From positions 1-64,000 of the forward strand of contig NZ_JBFAZX010000006.1 of NCBI RefSeq assembly GCF_040689395.1: a stretch of 64,000 bases of DNA, read 5' to 3'. Of this stretch, positions 1 to 7,903 are shown one piece after another. The position numbers and the translations under genes are program-made. The notes under the pieces were generated by a model. That model was not told where the DNA came from and made no database searches. It was given only the letters and a program-made list of their open reading frames with translations. The stretch's first letter is position 1, and each line of letters begins with the position of its first letter. Source of the DNA: Dactylosporangium sp040689395 (lineage in GTDB: Bacteria > Actinomycetota > Actinomycetes > Mycobacteriales > Micromonosporaceae).

Positions 1-392
1 GGCGTCTGAATCCGGTTCCGCATCCCATCAGCCGACTCACGCACCGACCCCGAGTCGATCGCCTCCTGGACACTCGCCACGATCAACTGCACGTTGAGCT
101 CGGACACCCGCCGGTCCCGGTAGGCCAGCACCTCCGGGAAGTTGTGCCCCGTGTCCACGTGCATCACCGGGAACGGGATCCGGGCGGGCGCGAACGCCTT
201 CTCGGCGAGCCGCAGCATCACGATCGAATCCTTGCCGCCGGAGAACAGCAGCACCGGCCGCTCGAACTCGGCGACCACCTCACGCATGATGAACAGGCTC
301 TCGGCCTCGAGAGCATCCAGATGGGAGACCCGGTAGGGCGCACGGCCCAACCCCTGATGAGCGGTTACTCCGCTCTGCTTCGTACCGCTCAT
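1..392 (-). CDS. cysD: Sulfate adenylyltransferase subunit 2 (partial, runs off the window)
   Basis: This is the N-terminal part of CysD, the ATP-sulfurylase subunit that adenylates sulfate to APS. From the ATG at 392 the protein begins MSGTKQSGVTAHQGLGRAP and then reads YRVSHLDALEAESLFIMREV. It carries the PP-loop SGGKDS (LLFSGGKDSIVMLRLAEKAF) and the family stretch FPVMHVDTGHNFPEV. The start lies 18 bp after the cysQ stop, with a weak AAAGG upstream, so the two genes probably form one sulfur-assimilation operon. The C-terminal part and the CysN partner lie beyond position 1. Identity is firm; only the 3' end is missing. Confidence 0.93.
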   Translation of the reverse strand, partial: MSGTKQSGVTAHQGLGRAPYRVSHLDALEAESLFIMREVVAEFERPVLLFSGGKDSIVMLRLAEKAFAPARIPFPVMHVDTGHNFPEVLAYRDRRVSELNVQLIVASVQEAIDSGSVRESADGMRNRIQT

Positions 393-410
393 TTGGGTGG
401 CGGGAACCTT

Positions 411-1169
411 TCAGCTGTTGATCGCGGCCAGCAGTTGCGGCGCCAATGCCTTCCGACACACCACCAGGTCGGGCAGGCGGGGGTCGGGCTGGTTGTATTC
501 CAACGTAGTCCCGTCGATACGGGAAGCATGCAGGCCCGTGGCGAGAGCCACAGCAACGGGCGCGGCGGAGTCCCACTCGTACTGACCGCCGGCGTGAACG
601 TACGCGTCGACGGCCCCGTCGATCACGGCGGCGATCTTGGCGCCGGCCGAGCCCATGGGAACGAGCTCGATCGGAAGCTTCTCCCCCAACGCGCTGAGCA
701 GCGCCGGCGGGCGGCTGCGGCTCGCGGCCAGCCGGATCGGCTCGCCCTGCACGCCCGGCATCGGCGGGAACGGCGGCGGCACGTCGGTGCCGAGCACGCA
801 GTGCTGCGCGGGCAGCGCCACCGCACCGGCGACCAGGCGTCCCGCGTAGAGCGCCACGTGGACGGCCCAGTCGGCGCGCCCCTCCTCGCCGAACTCGCGG
901 GTGCCGTCGAGCGGGTCGACGATCCAGACCCGCTCGGCGCGCAGCCGGGCGGGGTTGTCGGCACCCTCCTCGGAGAGCACCGCGTCGGCCGGGCGCCAGC
1001 GTTCGATCAGCTCCATGAGCAGTTCGTGCGACAACCGGTCGCCGGCCTTGCGCAGGGCGTCCGGGTCGGAATGCCCCATCTCCTCGCGCAGCTTGAGCAG
1101 CAGATCGCCGGACCGCTGGGCCAGCCAGCGGGCGAACCCGCCGTCGGTGGCGGGTGGTAGGTCGGTCAT
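411..1169 (-). CDS. cysQ: 3'(2'),5'-bisphosphate nucleotidase, CysQ type
   Basis: This 252-residue protein belongs to the Mg-dependent, Li-sensitive inositol-monophosphatase superfamily. CysQ enzymes remove the 3'-phosphate of PAP/PAPS left by sulfate activation. The metal-binding motifs are visible: SEEG near residue 67, WIVDPLDGTREFGE near 83-96, and the C-terminal GGQYEWDSAAPVAVA near 195-210. The length is usual for actinobacterial CysQ. It lies 18 bp upstream of cysD in the same direction, which supports a role in PAP(S) turnover rather than inositol metabolism. The ATG at 1169 is the first start in frame. Confidence 0.9.
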   Translation of the reverse strand: MTDLPPATDGGFARWLAQRSGDLLLKLREEMGHSDPDALRKAGDRLSHELLMELIERWRPADAVLSEEGADNPARLRAERVWIVDPLDGTREFGEEGRADWAVHVALYAGRLVAGAVALPAQHCVLGTDVPPPFPPMPGVQGEPIRLAASRSRPPALLSALGEKLPIELVPMGSAGAKIAAVIDGAVDAYVHAGGQYEWDSAAPVAVALATGLHASRIDGTTLEYNQPDPRLPDLVVCRKALAPQLLAAINS

Positions 1170-1187
1170 TCGATACGCTCCAGCCCC

Positions 1188-1637
1188 TCAGGTCACCGCG
1201 CTCGACGTCCGCAGCATGATCACCAGGTCAAGGGACAGCGACTGGTTCTCCACATACTGCGGGTCGAGGCGGACCGCTTCGTCCCACGATAGGTCCGACC
1301 GGCCGGGCATCTGCCGAAGACCGGTCATCCCGGGCCGAACGGCCAGCCGGCGCCGGGCGTCGTCCGGATACACGGCGACCTCCTCCGGCAGCGGCGGGCG
1401 CGGCCCGACCGGCGACAGCAGAAGCCGCCTGGCGCGGGTCACCCGCGGGTCGTTACGCAGTTTGAACAGCGCGCTGTCGACTTCGTTGAGGTGCCGCAGC
1501 TCGGCGAGGCGGGCTTCGGCGCCGATGTGCATGGTACGGACTTGAAGATCACGAACTCGTGACCGTCCTTGCCCACTCTTACCTGACGGAACAGTACCGG
1601 GCCGGTGAAGCCCGCGCGAACCACCCGGATGATTCGT
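1188..1637 (-). pseudogene. Decayed undecaprenyl-phosphate sugar-phosphotransferase (bacterial sugar transferase) remnant
   Basis: Two reading frames on the minus strand together give pieces of the C-terminal catalytic domain of an exopolysaccharide priming glycosyltransferase (WbaP/CpsE type). The first frame, around 1624-1540, reads GFTGPVLFRQVRVGKDG and HEFVIFKS. After a frameshift, the second (to the stop at 1188) reads HLNEVDSALFKLRNDPRVTR, PRPPLPEEV and RPGMTGLRQMPGRSDLSW. The usual block between DPRVTR and PRPPLPEE, which holds the DELPQLFNV motif, is missing, as are the N-terminal membrane helices. A frameshift plus an internal deletion make this a pseudogene. It sits between pth and cysQ. 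Confidence 0.75.
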
Positions 1638-1671
1638 TACGGCGGCGTGCTGTGCCTGACGGACCGGGCGG

Positions 1672-2259
1672 TCAGTCCACGTGGTATCGATTCTGCGCCG
1701 GCTCCAGGCCCTGCTCAATGATCACCTCGACCGCGTCCGCGGTCCGGTCGACGAAGTAGTCGAGCTCCTTGCGCTCTACCGCCGAGAAGTCGGACAGGAC
1801 GAAGTCGGCGGGGTTCTGCCGGCCCGGCGGGCGGCCGATGCCGAAGCGCACCCGCAGGTAGTCCTTGCCGCCCAGCGAGCTCGACATCGAGCGCAGGCCG
1901 TTGTGGCCGCCCTCCCCGCCGCCCTGCTTCAGGCGCAGCTGCGTCCACGGGATGTCAAGCTCGTCGTGCACCGCGATGATCTGCTCCCGCGGCACCTTGT
2001 AGAACTGCGCCAGGCCGGCGACCGGGCCACCCGACAGGTTCATGAAGGTCAGCGGCTTGACCAGGACCAGCCGGGGCCCACCGACGCGCAGGCGACCCTC
2101 GGCCACGTCGGCGACGACCCGGCGGTGCCGGCCGAAGCGCAGCCCGGCGCGCTCGGCGAGTAGGTCGGCGACCATGAAGCCGACGTTGTGGCGGTGGCGC
2201 GCGTACTCGGGGCCGGGGTTGCCCAGCCCGACGACGAGCCAGGGCGCGACGTCCGTCAC
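1672..2259 (-). CDS. pth: Peptidyl-tRNA hydrolase
   Basis: This 195-residue cytoplasmic enzyme hydrolyses the ester bond of peptidyl-tRNAs released from stalled ribosomes. The family landmarks are present: VVGLGNPGPEYARHRHNVGF (residues 9-28, with the catalytic His of RHNVGF), KPLTFMNLSG, the HDELD motif with its conserved Asp, and GGGEGGHNGLRS. The start is GTG at 2259, directly behind a strong AGGAGG with 5-nt spacing. rplY lies upstream across a hairpin, an order I also recall from mycobacteria (pth-rplY). Confidence 0.95.
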   Translation of the reverse strand: MTDVAPWLVVGLGNPGPEYARHRHNVGFMVADLLAERAGLRFGRHRRVVADVAEGRLRVGGPRLVLVKPLTFMNLSGGPVAGLAQFYKVPREQIIAVHDELDIPWTQLRLKQGGGEGGHNGLRSMSSSLGGKDYLRVRFGIGRPPGRQNPADFVLSDFSAVERKELDYFVDRTADAVEVIIEQGLEPAQNRYHVD

Positions 2260-2277
2260 CGGAACCTCCTCATAAGC

Positions 2278-2316
2278 GAAGGTCGCGGGCCGCCGTTACG
2301 GCGATCCGCGACCTTC
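2278..2316 (-). terminator. Hairpin between rplY and pth
   Basis: The arms GAAGGTCGCGG and CCGCGACCTTC pair perfectly over 11 bp, with a further CGCCG/CGGCG stem inside. The hairpin lies right after the rplY stop and just before the pth Shine-Dalgarno sequence. There is no U-tract, as is common for actinobacterial terminators. It probably ends or attenuates the rplY transcript. Confidence 0.6.
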
Positions 2317-2345
2317 TCACGAAGTACGGGCTGATCTTGGGCCGA

Positions 2346-2942
2346 TCAGGCCTCGGCCGCCGGCTCCTCGGCCGCGCCCTCGGCCGCGGCCGCCTGGACC
2401 GGCGCCGTGGTGACGACCGCGATGACCAGCTCCGGGTCGGCGGCGAGCTCGACGCCCGCCGGCAGCTTGACGTCGGCCGCGGTCACGTGGCTGCCCGCCT
2501 CGAGGCCCTCGATCGAGGCCTCGAGGTGCTCCGGCAGCTTGGTGGCGTCGGCCAGCACGGCGAGCGTGGTGCTCTCGTGCATGATGAGCGTGTCCCGGGC
2601 CGCCTCGCCGGCCAGCTGGACCGGGATGTCGACGGTGACCTTCTCGCCGCGACGGACCACCAGCAGGTCCACGTGGTCGAAGGTGTCCTTGATCGGGTCG
2701 CGCTGGATGGCCTTCGGCAGGGCCAGCGCGGCACTGCCGTCGGAGATCTCGATGTTGAAGACCTGGGTCATGCCGCCGTGGCGGATCGCCGCGGCGAACT
2801 CACGGGCGGGGAGGGCGATGTGACGGGGCTTCTCGCCGTGACCGTACAGCACGGCGGGCACCTTGCCGGCCCGGCGCGTGCGACGGGCTCCACCCTTGCC
2901 GAACTCGCTGCGGGGCTCGGCGCTGATCTTTACCTCGGACAC
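2346..2942 (-). CDS. rplY: 50S ribosomal protein L25 / general stress protein Ctc
   Basis: This is the two-domain (CTC-type) L25 that binds 5S rRNA, 198 residues from the chosen start. The N-terminal part reads VSEVKISAEPRSEFGKGGAR, followed by RRAGKVPAVLYGHGEKPRHI, then a C-terminal TL5-like beta domain with LVVRRGEKVTVDIPV. An upstream extension to 3041 is open but does not look like L25. The GTG at 2942 sits 6 nt after AGGAG and gives the normal N-terminus. The tail is Ala/Glu-rich, as in other actinobacterial L25 proteins. It is monocistronic between two hairpins. Confidence 0.93.
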   Translation of the reverse strand: MSEVKISAEPRSEFGKGGARRTRRAGKVPAVLYGHGEKPRHIALPAREFAAAIRHGGMTQVFNIEISDGSAALALPKAIQRDPIKDTFDHVDLLVVRRGEKVTVDIPVQLAGEAARDTLIMHESTTLAVLADATKLPEHLEASIEGLEAGSHVTAADVKLPAGVELAADPELVIAVVTTAPVQAAAAEGAAEEPAAEA

Positions 2943-3325
2943 GACAAACTCCTGATGCGGGTTGTGCGGCGGGCACCGGCCGACGCGACCGGTAACAGTT
3001 GTCTTGGTGCGGCGCTCGGGCGAGGGGGGCGCACGGGGCACAGGCCCGGAGCACCGCGTCGATCACGGAGCCCGCTCGGCCGTCATGCCGGTTCCTGTGC
3101 GATCGCCGGGGTGCGAACACCCGGCGGTCACACAGGAACCGCATGCCCGGCCCGTGGGAGCACCCTCGCCGTGGCAACCGCACTAGCTTACCCGAGGCGT
3201 CGGCACCTTCAGCACCCTCCCCGCCCGTTTGTGCGGATCACGCGCCGGGGTGGCCGAACGGCCAGGCGACCGGCACGGACCGGCGCGTGCTGGTCACGCG
3301 CCGGAGCCGGCCGGTCGGCGTACGG
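2943..3325. other. Intergenic region upstream of rplY
   Basis: This stretch of about 380 bp between prs and rplY has no supportable gene. It holds the rplY ribosome-binding site (AGGAG near 2949-2953), presumably the rplY promoter, and a large imperfect hairpin at 3090-3140. Confidence 0.6.
3090..3140. terminator. Large inverted repeat after prs
   Basis: The arms GGTTCCTGTG (3090-3099) and CACAGGAACC (3131-3140) pair perfectly, and an inner CGCCGGG/CCCGGCG stem extends the structure. It lies about 190 bp beyond the prs stop and 150 bp upstream of rplY. It could be the prs-operon terminator or an operator; neither function is shown. Confidence 0.45.
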
Positions 3326-4306
3326 TCAGGAAAGGCCGCCGAAGAGGGTCGTGACCGAGCCGTCATCGAAGACCTCGCGAATGGCCCGGGCCAGCAGCGG
3401 GGCGATGGACAGCTGGGTGATCTTGTCCACCTTGCGGTCGGCCGGCAGCGGCAGCGTGTTGGTCACCACGACCTCGCTGATCCGGCTAGCGTCCAACCGC
3501 TCGCAGGCCGGGTCGGAGAGCACCGGGTGGGTCGCGGCGACCACGACCTCGGCGGCGCCCTCGATGAAGAGGATGTCGGCCGCGCCGACGATCGTGCCGC
3601 CGGTGTCGATCATGTCGTCGACGATCAGGCAGACCCGGCCCTCGACCTCGCCGACGACCCGGTTCGCGACCACCTGGTTGGGCTTGCTGGGGTCGCGGGT
3701 CTTGTGGATGAAGGCGAGCGGGCAGCCGCCGAGCCGGTCGGTCCACCGCTCGGCGACCCGCACCCGGCCGGAGTCGGGCGCGACGACCGTGATCGGACGG
3801 CCCGCGTACTTGGCCTCGATGTGGTCGGCCAGCGCGTTCATCGCGAACAGGTGGTCGACCGGCCCGTCGAAGAAGCCCTGGATCTGGGCCGTGTGCAGGT
3901 CGACGGTGAGGATGCGGTTGGCGCCCGCGGTCTTGAGCAGGTCGGCGATCAGGCGGGCCGAGATCGGCTCGCGGCCGCGGTGCTTCTTGTCCTGCCGGGC
4001 ATACGGGTAGAAGGGCAGGACCACGGTGATGCGCTTCGCGGATCCGCGCTTGAGCGCGTCCACCATAATCAGCGTCTCCATCAGCCAGTCGTTGATCGGC
4101 GAGACCATCGACTGGACGACGAACGCGTCGGAACCGCGGACAGACTCACGGTACCGGATGAAGATCTCGCCGCTGGCGAAGTCGTAGGCGTCCATCGGGG
4201 TCGGGTCGACCCCGAGCACGGCGCCGATCTCTTCAGCCAGCGCGGGGAATCCCCGGCCGGAGAAGAGCATGAGGTTCTTGCGGTTCTCCGAAGTAATGCT
4301 GGCCAT
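3326..4306 (-). CDS. prs: Ribose-phosphate pyrophosphokinase (PRPP synthase)
   Basis: This 326-residue class I enzyme makes PRPP from ribose 5-phosphate and ATP for nucleotide, His and Trp synthesis. Visible motifs are the N-terminal LFSGRGFPALAEEIG, the flexible-loop/ATP region FYPYARQDKKHRGREPIS, the DLHTAQIQGFFD signature and the PRPP-binding loop CLIVDDMIDTGGTI. It follows glmU by 33 bp in the same direction. The glmU-prs pairing is widely conserved because both feed envelope and nucleotide precursors. Confidence 0.96.
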   Translation of the reverse strand: MASITSENRKNLMLFSGRGFPALAEEIGAVLGVDPTPMDAYDFASGEIFIRYRESVRGSDAFVVQSMVSPINDWLMETLIMVDALKRGSAKRITVVLPFYPYARQDKKHRGREPISARLIADLLKTAGANRILTVDLHTAQIQGFFDGPVDHLFAMNALADHIEAKYAGRPITVVAPDSGRVRVAERWTDRLGGCPLAFIHKTRDPSKPNQVVANRVVGEVEGRVCLIVDDMIDTGGTIVGAADILFIEGAAEVVVAATHPVLSDPACERLDASRISEVVVTNTLPLPADRKVDKITQLSIAPLLARAIREVFDDGSVTTLFGGLS

Positions 4307-4339
4307 GGGGGTCGCCCGCTCCTGATCTCGTCGTTGCGA

Positions 4340-5821
4340 TCATTCTTCGTCGTGGGGCGGGGCTTCGCCCACTTGACCGGCTCCGACGTGGTTTTCTTCA
4401 CGGCCGGCGGCCTCCCGGGCGGCGCGGGCAGCCTCGGCCGCGGCGGTGCCGACCCGCTTACGCTCCACCCAGCCCTCGATGTTGCGCTGATGGGCCCGGG
4501 AGACGCCGAGCGCGCCCGGCGGCACGTCCTTGATGATGATGCTGCCGGCTGCGGTATACGCACCGTCGCCCACCTGGACGGGGGCGACGAACATGTTGTC
4601 GGCCCCGGTGCGGGCGTGCGCGCCGATCACCGAGCGCTGCTTGCGCACGCCGTCGTAGTTGACAAAAACGGTGGCCGCGCCGATGTTGGTGTGTTCGCCG
4701 ATGGTGGCGTCGCCGACGTATGACAGGTGCGGCACCTTCGCGCCCTCGCCCAGCTCGGCGGCCTTGGTCTCCACAAACGTGCCGATCTTCGACTTGCGAC
4801 CGAGCCGGGAGCCGGGGCGCAGGTAGGCGAACGGCCCGACGGAGGCCTGGGCCCCGATCTCGGAGGACACCGCGTGGGTGCGCACGACCGCCGCGCCCGG
4901 GCCGACGACCACGTCGATGAGCGAGGTGTCCGGGCCGACCACCGCGCCCTCGCCAACGCTGGTCGCCCCGCGCAGGTGGGTGTTGGGCTCGACGACCGCG
5001 TCGGGCTCGAGCGTTACGGTCACGTCGATCCAGGTGGTGGCCGGGTCGATGATGGCCACCCCGGAGCGCATCCACTCGTCGTTGATCCGGTCGCGCATGA
5101 TCGCCCGCAGGCCGGCCAGCTCGGCGCGGTCGTTGGCGCCGAGCGTCTCGGTGGCGTCGGGGGCGCGGTGCGCGACGATCGGCGCGCCGGCCGCGGCCAG
5201 CAAGCCGATGACGTCGGTGAGATACTCCTCACCCTGGTCGTTGTCCGTGGAGAGCTTGCCGAGCATCTCCCGCAGCGCCGACGCCTCGAAGACGTACGCC
5301 CCGGAGTTGATCTCGCGGATGGCCCGCTGGGCCGGCGTCGCGTCCCGCTCTTCCACGATCGCGGCGAACTCGCCGCCCCGGCTGCGCACGATGCGCCCGA
5401 GGCCGGTCGGGTCGTCGACCTCGGCGGTCAGCACGGTGGCCGACGCCTTGGTGTTCTCGTGGGTGTGCACCAGCGCGGCGAGCGTGTCGGCGCGCAGCAG
5501 CGGGATGTCGCCGTTGAGCACGACCACGGTGCCGCTCAGGTCGGGATTGGCCTCCAGGGCGATGCGCACCGCATGCCCGGTGCCCCGCCGCTCGGCCTGG
5601 GTGACGGGTGTCGCCTCGGGCGCGACCCGGGTCAGGTGCTCACGGACCTGATCTCCCCCGTGCCCCACCACCACGGTCACGGTCCCGCTGTCCAGGAACG
5701 GCTCCGCGGCGGCCAGCACGTGCCCGAGCAGCGTACGCCCAAGCAGGGGGTGCAGGACCTTGGGAACCGACGACTTCATCCGCTTGCCTTCGCCGGCGGC
5801 CAGGATGATCACGTTTCTCAC
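4340..5821 (-). CDS. glmU: Bifunctional GlcN-1-P acetyltransferase / GlcNAc-1-P uridylyltransferase
   Basis: This 493-residue enzyme makes UDP-GlcNAc for peptidoglycan. The N-terminal uridylyltransferase domain starts VRNVIILAAGEGKRMKSS with the LxxGxGxRM...K nucleotide loop and has VVLNGDIPLL. The C-terminal left-handed beta-helix has the hexapeptide repeats (GATSVGEGAVVGPDTSL) and the acetyl-transfer region around NYDGVRKQRSVIG. The GTG at 5821 lies 6 nt after GGAG and places the loop at the right distance; an ATG 33 bp upstream is in frame but less likely. The C-terminus is an Ala/Glu-rich tail. A tRNA-Gln gene lies just upstream on the same strand. Confidence 0.95.
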   Translation of the reverse strand: MRNVIILAAGEGKRMKSSVPKVLHPLLGRTLLGHVLAAAEPFLDSGTVTVVVGHGGDQVREHLTRVAPEATPVTQAERRGTGHAVRIALEANPDLSGTVVVLNGDIPLLRADTLAALVHTHENTKASATVLTAEVDDPTGLGRIVRSRGGEFAAIVEERDATPAQRAIREINSGAYVFEASALREMLGKLSTDNDQGEEYLTDVIGLLAAAGAPIVAHRAPDATETLGANDRAELAGLRAIMRDRINDEWMRSGVAIIDPATTWIDVTVTLEPDAVVEPNTHLRGATSVGEGAVVGPDTSLIDVVVGPGAAVVRTHAVSSEIGAQASVGPFAYLRPGSRLGRKSKIGTFVETKAAELGEGAKVPHLSYVGDATIGEHTNIGAATVFVNYDGVRKQRSVIGAHARTGADNMFVAPVQVGDGAYTAAGSIIIKDVPPGALGVSRAHQRNIEGWVERKRVGTAAAEAARAAREAAGREENHVGAGQVGEAPPHDEE

Positions 5822-5864
5822 GGAGGGCTCCTCGACGGTGTCGGTGCGCCTCATCGTAGTCAGG

Positions 5865-5939
5865 TGGCTGGGGTGCCTGGATTCGAACCAGGACTGCGAG
5901 GCTCCAAAGGCCTGCGGGCTGCCGTTACCCCACACCCCA
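5865..5939 (-). tRNA. tRNA-Gln (anticodon UUG)
   Basis: The minus strand folds into a cloverleaf. The acceptor is TGGGGTG pairing with CACCCCA, followed by discriminator G and an encoded CCA. The T arm is CCTGG-TTCGAAT-CCAGG. The anticodon loop CTTTGGA reads UUG, for Gln codon CAA. The anticodon stem has one mismatched pair at its outer end. The D arm is GC-rich. It sits 43 bp upstream of glmU. Confidence 0.9.
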
Positions 5940-6100
5940 TTACGCCGCATCCGAAGCCTAACTTGCGCTCGATCCGTTTTGCCCGCAGGGCGCCCCCCTC
6001 GATCCGCGCCCGGGTTCGCCCCGGCCGCATTGGGCGACAATCCGATGAAGATCACACCAGACGAGGGGTAATCGGCTTGACACGGGCTTCGTATAGTCAA

Positions 6101-6131
6101 CCTACGCCTCCGTAAGTTACGGTGACGTAGG
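6101..6131. promoter_or_regulatory. 31-bp palindrome, probable operator of the desaturase-TetR operon
   Basis: A perfect inner palindrome CCGTAA-G-TTACGG is flanked by arms CCTACGCCT and TGACGTAGG, so nearly the whole 31 bp is symmetric. It lies 39 bp upstream of the desaturase ATG, just after TATAGT (6092-6097) and a nearby TTGACA (6077-6082), although those two hexamers are too close (9 bp) to form one promoter. TetR-family repressors bind such palindromes, and the second gene of the operon is a TetR protein, so autoregulation is the likely function. Confidence 0.7.
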
Positions 6132-6169
6132 CGTAGCCCCCGCCGGCGACGATTCCCCTGAGAGGTTCC

Positions 6170-7147
6170 ATGTCCGTATCGGTCCTTGACCCAGCGCCCT
6201 TCGAGAGCCCCGACCGCGGGCCGAAGCCGCTCACCGAGGGCAAGCAGCACCCCGGCATCATCGTGGCACTGTGGGGCTTCGTGATCCTGCCGTTCGTCGC
6301 GCTGATCGCCGCCGTCCCCGTCGCCTGGGGCTGGGGGCTGAGCTGGCTCGACGTCGTCCTTGGCCTGGTCTTCTACGTCATCGGCGGCCTGGGCATCGGG
6401 ACCGGTTTCCACCGCTACCTCACCCACGGCTCGTTCAAGGCCAACCGCGGCCTGCGCATCGCGCTGACTCTCGCCGGCAGCACCGCGATCGAGGGCAACC
6501 CGACGCAGTGGGTCGCCGACCACCGCCGCCACCACGCCTACTCCGACCGCGAGGGCGACCCGCACTCGCCGTGGCGCTTCGGGGAGTCCTTCGGCGGCCT
6601 GGTCAAGGGACTGTTCTACGCGCACGTCGGCTGGCTGTTCTTCCGCGAGCTGTCCAACCGTGAGCGCTTCGCCCCCGACCTGATGGCCGACAAGGACATC
6701 CGCATCATCGACAAGCTGTTCCCGGTGATCGTCATCCTGTCGGCGACGCTGCCCGCGCTCATCGCCGGCCTGGTCACCTGGTCGTGGCAGGGCGCGCTGT
6801 CCGCGTTCTTCTGGGCCGGCCTGGTCCGCATCGGCCTGCTGCACCACGTCACCTGGTCGATCAACTCGATCTGCCACGTCTACGGCGAGCGCCCGTTCGA
6901 GACCCGCGAGGGCGACCGGGCCAGCAACTTCTGGCCGCTGGCGATCCTGTCCTTCGGTGAGAGCTGGCACAACCTGCACCACGCCGACCCCACCTGCGCC
7001 CGCCACGGGGTGGACAAGGGCCAGATCGACATCAATGCGCGGCTGATCTGGATCTTCGAAAAGCTGGGCTGGGCGACCGACATCCGCTGGCCAAAGCGAG
7101 ACCGGCTCGACGCCAAGCGGGTGGCGGCTGGCACGATGAAGGGGTGA
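6170..7147 (+). CDS. Membrane acyl-CoA (fatty acid) delta-9-type desaturase
   Basis: This 325-residue integral membrane di-iron desaturase introduces a double bond into acyl chains. The three histidine clusters that bind iron are present: HRYLTH (residues 81-86), HRRHH (about 117-121) and HNLHH (about 268-272). Hydrophobic segments lie at about 29-54, 60-80 and 180-215. The ATG follows GAGAGG with a short spacer. It is transcribed with the downstream TetR gene (GTGA overlap) behind the 6101-6131 palindrome, an arrangement suited to adjusting membrane unsaturation. It resembles mycobacterial DesA3 and bacterial stearoyl-CoA desaturases; exact substrate and position are not determined. Confidence 0.88.
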   Translation: MSVSVLDPAPFESPDRGPKPLTEGKQHPGIIVALWGFVILPFVALIAAVPVAWGWGLSWLDVVLGLVFYVIGGLGIGTGFHRYLTHGSFKANRGLRIALTLAGSTAIEGNPTQWVADHRRHHAYSDREGDPHSPWRFGESFGGLVKGLFYAHVGWLFFRELSNRERFAPDLMADKDIRIIDKLFPVIVILSATLPALIAGLVTWSWQGALSAFFWAGLVRIGLLHHVTWSINSICHVYGERPFETREGDRASNFWPLAILSFGESWHNLHHADPTCARHGVDKGQIDINARLIWIFEKLGWATDIRWPKRDRLDAKRVAAGTMKG

Positions 7148-7827
7148 CCGAGCGCCCGGATGATCTCCAGCAACCGCGGCCACCCGTACCGCCGCCGTCG
7201 ATCTCGACCAAGTCGCGGGTGCGGATGTCCTCCGCACAGCGCCGTGAGCAGCTGATCTCGATCGGCCGCGCCCTGTTCGCCGAGCGGGGCTTCGACGCCA
7301 CCTCCATCGAGGAGGTGGCGTCGCGGGCGAAGGTCTCCAAGCCGGTGGTGTATGAGCACTTCGGCGGCAAGGAGGGCCTCTACGCGGTGGTCGTCGACCG
7401 GGAGGTCCGCTCGCTGCTCGACCGGATCTCCAACGCGCTCACCGCCGGCCACCCGCACGAACTGCTCGAACAGGCGGCGCTGGCCCTGCTGGACTACATC
7501 GAGGCGGAGACCGACGGCTTCCGGGTCCTGGTGCGGGAGTCGCCGGTCATGTCCACGACCGGCAACTTCATGAGCGTGCTCAACGACGTGGCCCACCAGG
7601 CCGAGCACATCCTCGGCGCGGAGTTCAAGCGCCGCGGCTTCGACCCGAAGCTCGCCGAGCTGTATTCCCAGGCCCTCGTCGGCATGGTCGCGCTGACCGG
7701 CCGCTGGTGGCTGGAGGTACGCAAGCCCAAGAAGGAAGTCGTGGCCGCGCACCTGGTCAACCTGGCGTGGAACGGCCTGTCCAACATGGAGGGCAAGCCC
7801 ACCCTGGTCACCCGCCACGGGAAGTGA
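7144..7827 (+). CDS. TetR-family repressor of the desaturase operon
   Basis: This 227-residue regulator has an N-terminal helix-turn-helix: QLISIGRALFAERGFDATSI, then EEVASRAKVSKPVVYEHFGG (residues about 36-75). The C-terminal ligand-binding domain includes a GRWWLEVRKP stretch. The GTG start overlaps the desaturase stop (GTGA), indicating translational coupling. By analogy with DesT/FasR-like regulators it may sense acyl-CoA and bind the 6101-6131 palindrome; the ligand is an inference. The first ~30 residues are Pro-rich and not part of the HTH. Confidence 0.85.
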   Translation: MTERPDDLQQPRPPVPPPSISTKSRVRMSSAQRREQLISIGRALFAERGFDATSIEEVASRAKVSKPVVYEHFGGKEGLYAVVVDREVRSLLDRISNALTAGHPHELLEQAALALLDYIEAETDGFRVLVRESPVMSTTGNFMSVLNDVAHQAEHILGAEFKRRGFDPKLAELYSQALVGMVALTGRWWLEVRKPKKEVVAAHLVNLAWNGLSNMEGKPTLVTRHGK

Positions 7828-7860
7828 AGAACGGCGCGCGCCGCTGAGATACGAACAGTG

Positions 7861-7890
7861 CGAGGCCCGGTCCCCAGGGACCGGGCCTCG
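7861..7890. terminator. Bidirectional terminator hairpin
   Basis: CGAGGCCCGGTCCC and GGGACCGGGCCTCG form a perfect 14-bp stem with a 2-nt loop. It lies between the convergent TetR and DUF4383 genes and can serve both. Confidence 0.8.
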
Positions 7891-7903
7891 AAGAGTGTGG
7901 CGC

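Noticed and set aside
2337..4723. Long plus-strand open frames of 557 and 574 codons
   Set aside because: They lie opposite rplY and prs and encode Arg/Gly/Asp-rich sequence with no domain; shadow frames.
6077..6097. TTGACA and TATAGT as one consensus promoter of the desaturase gene
   Set aside because: The two hexamers are only 9 bp apart, so they cannot serve together as -35 and -10.
4340..7237. A single 965-codon frame joining glmU to upstream sequence
   Set aside because: It crosses a tRNA gene and runs antisense to the desaturase; glmU starts at 5821.
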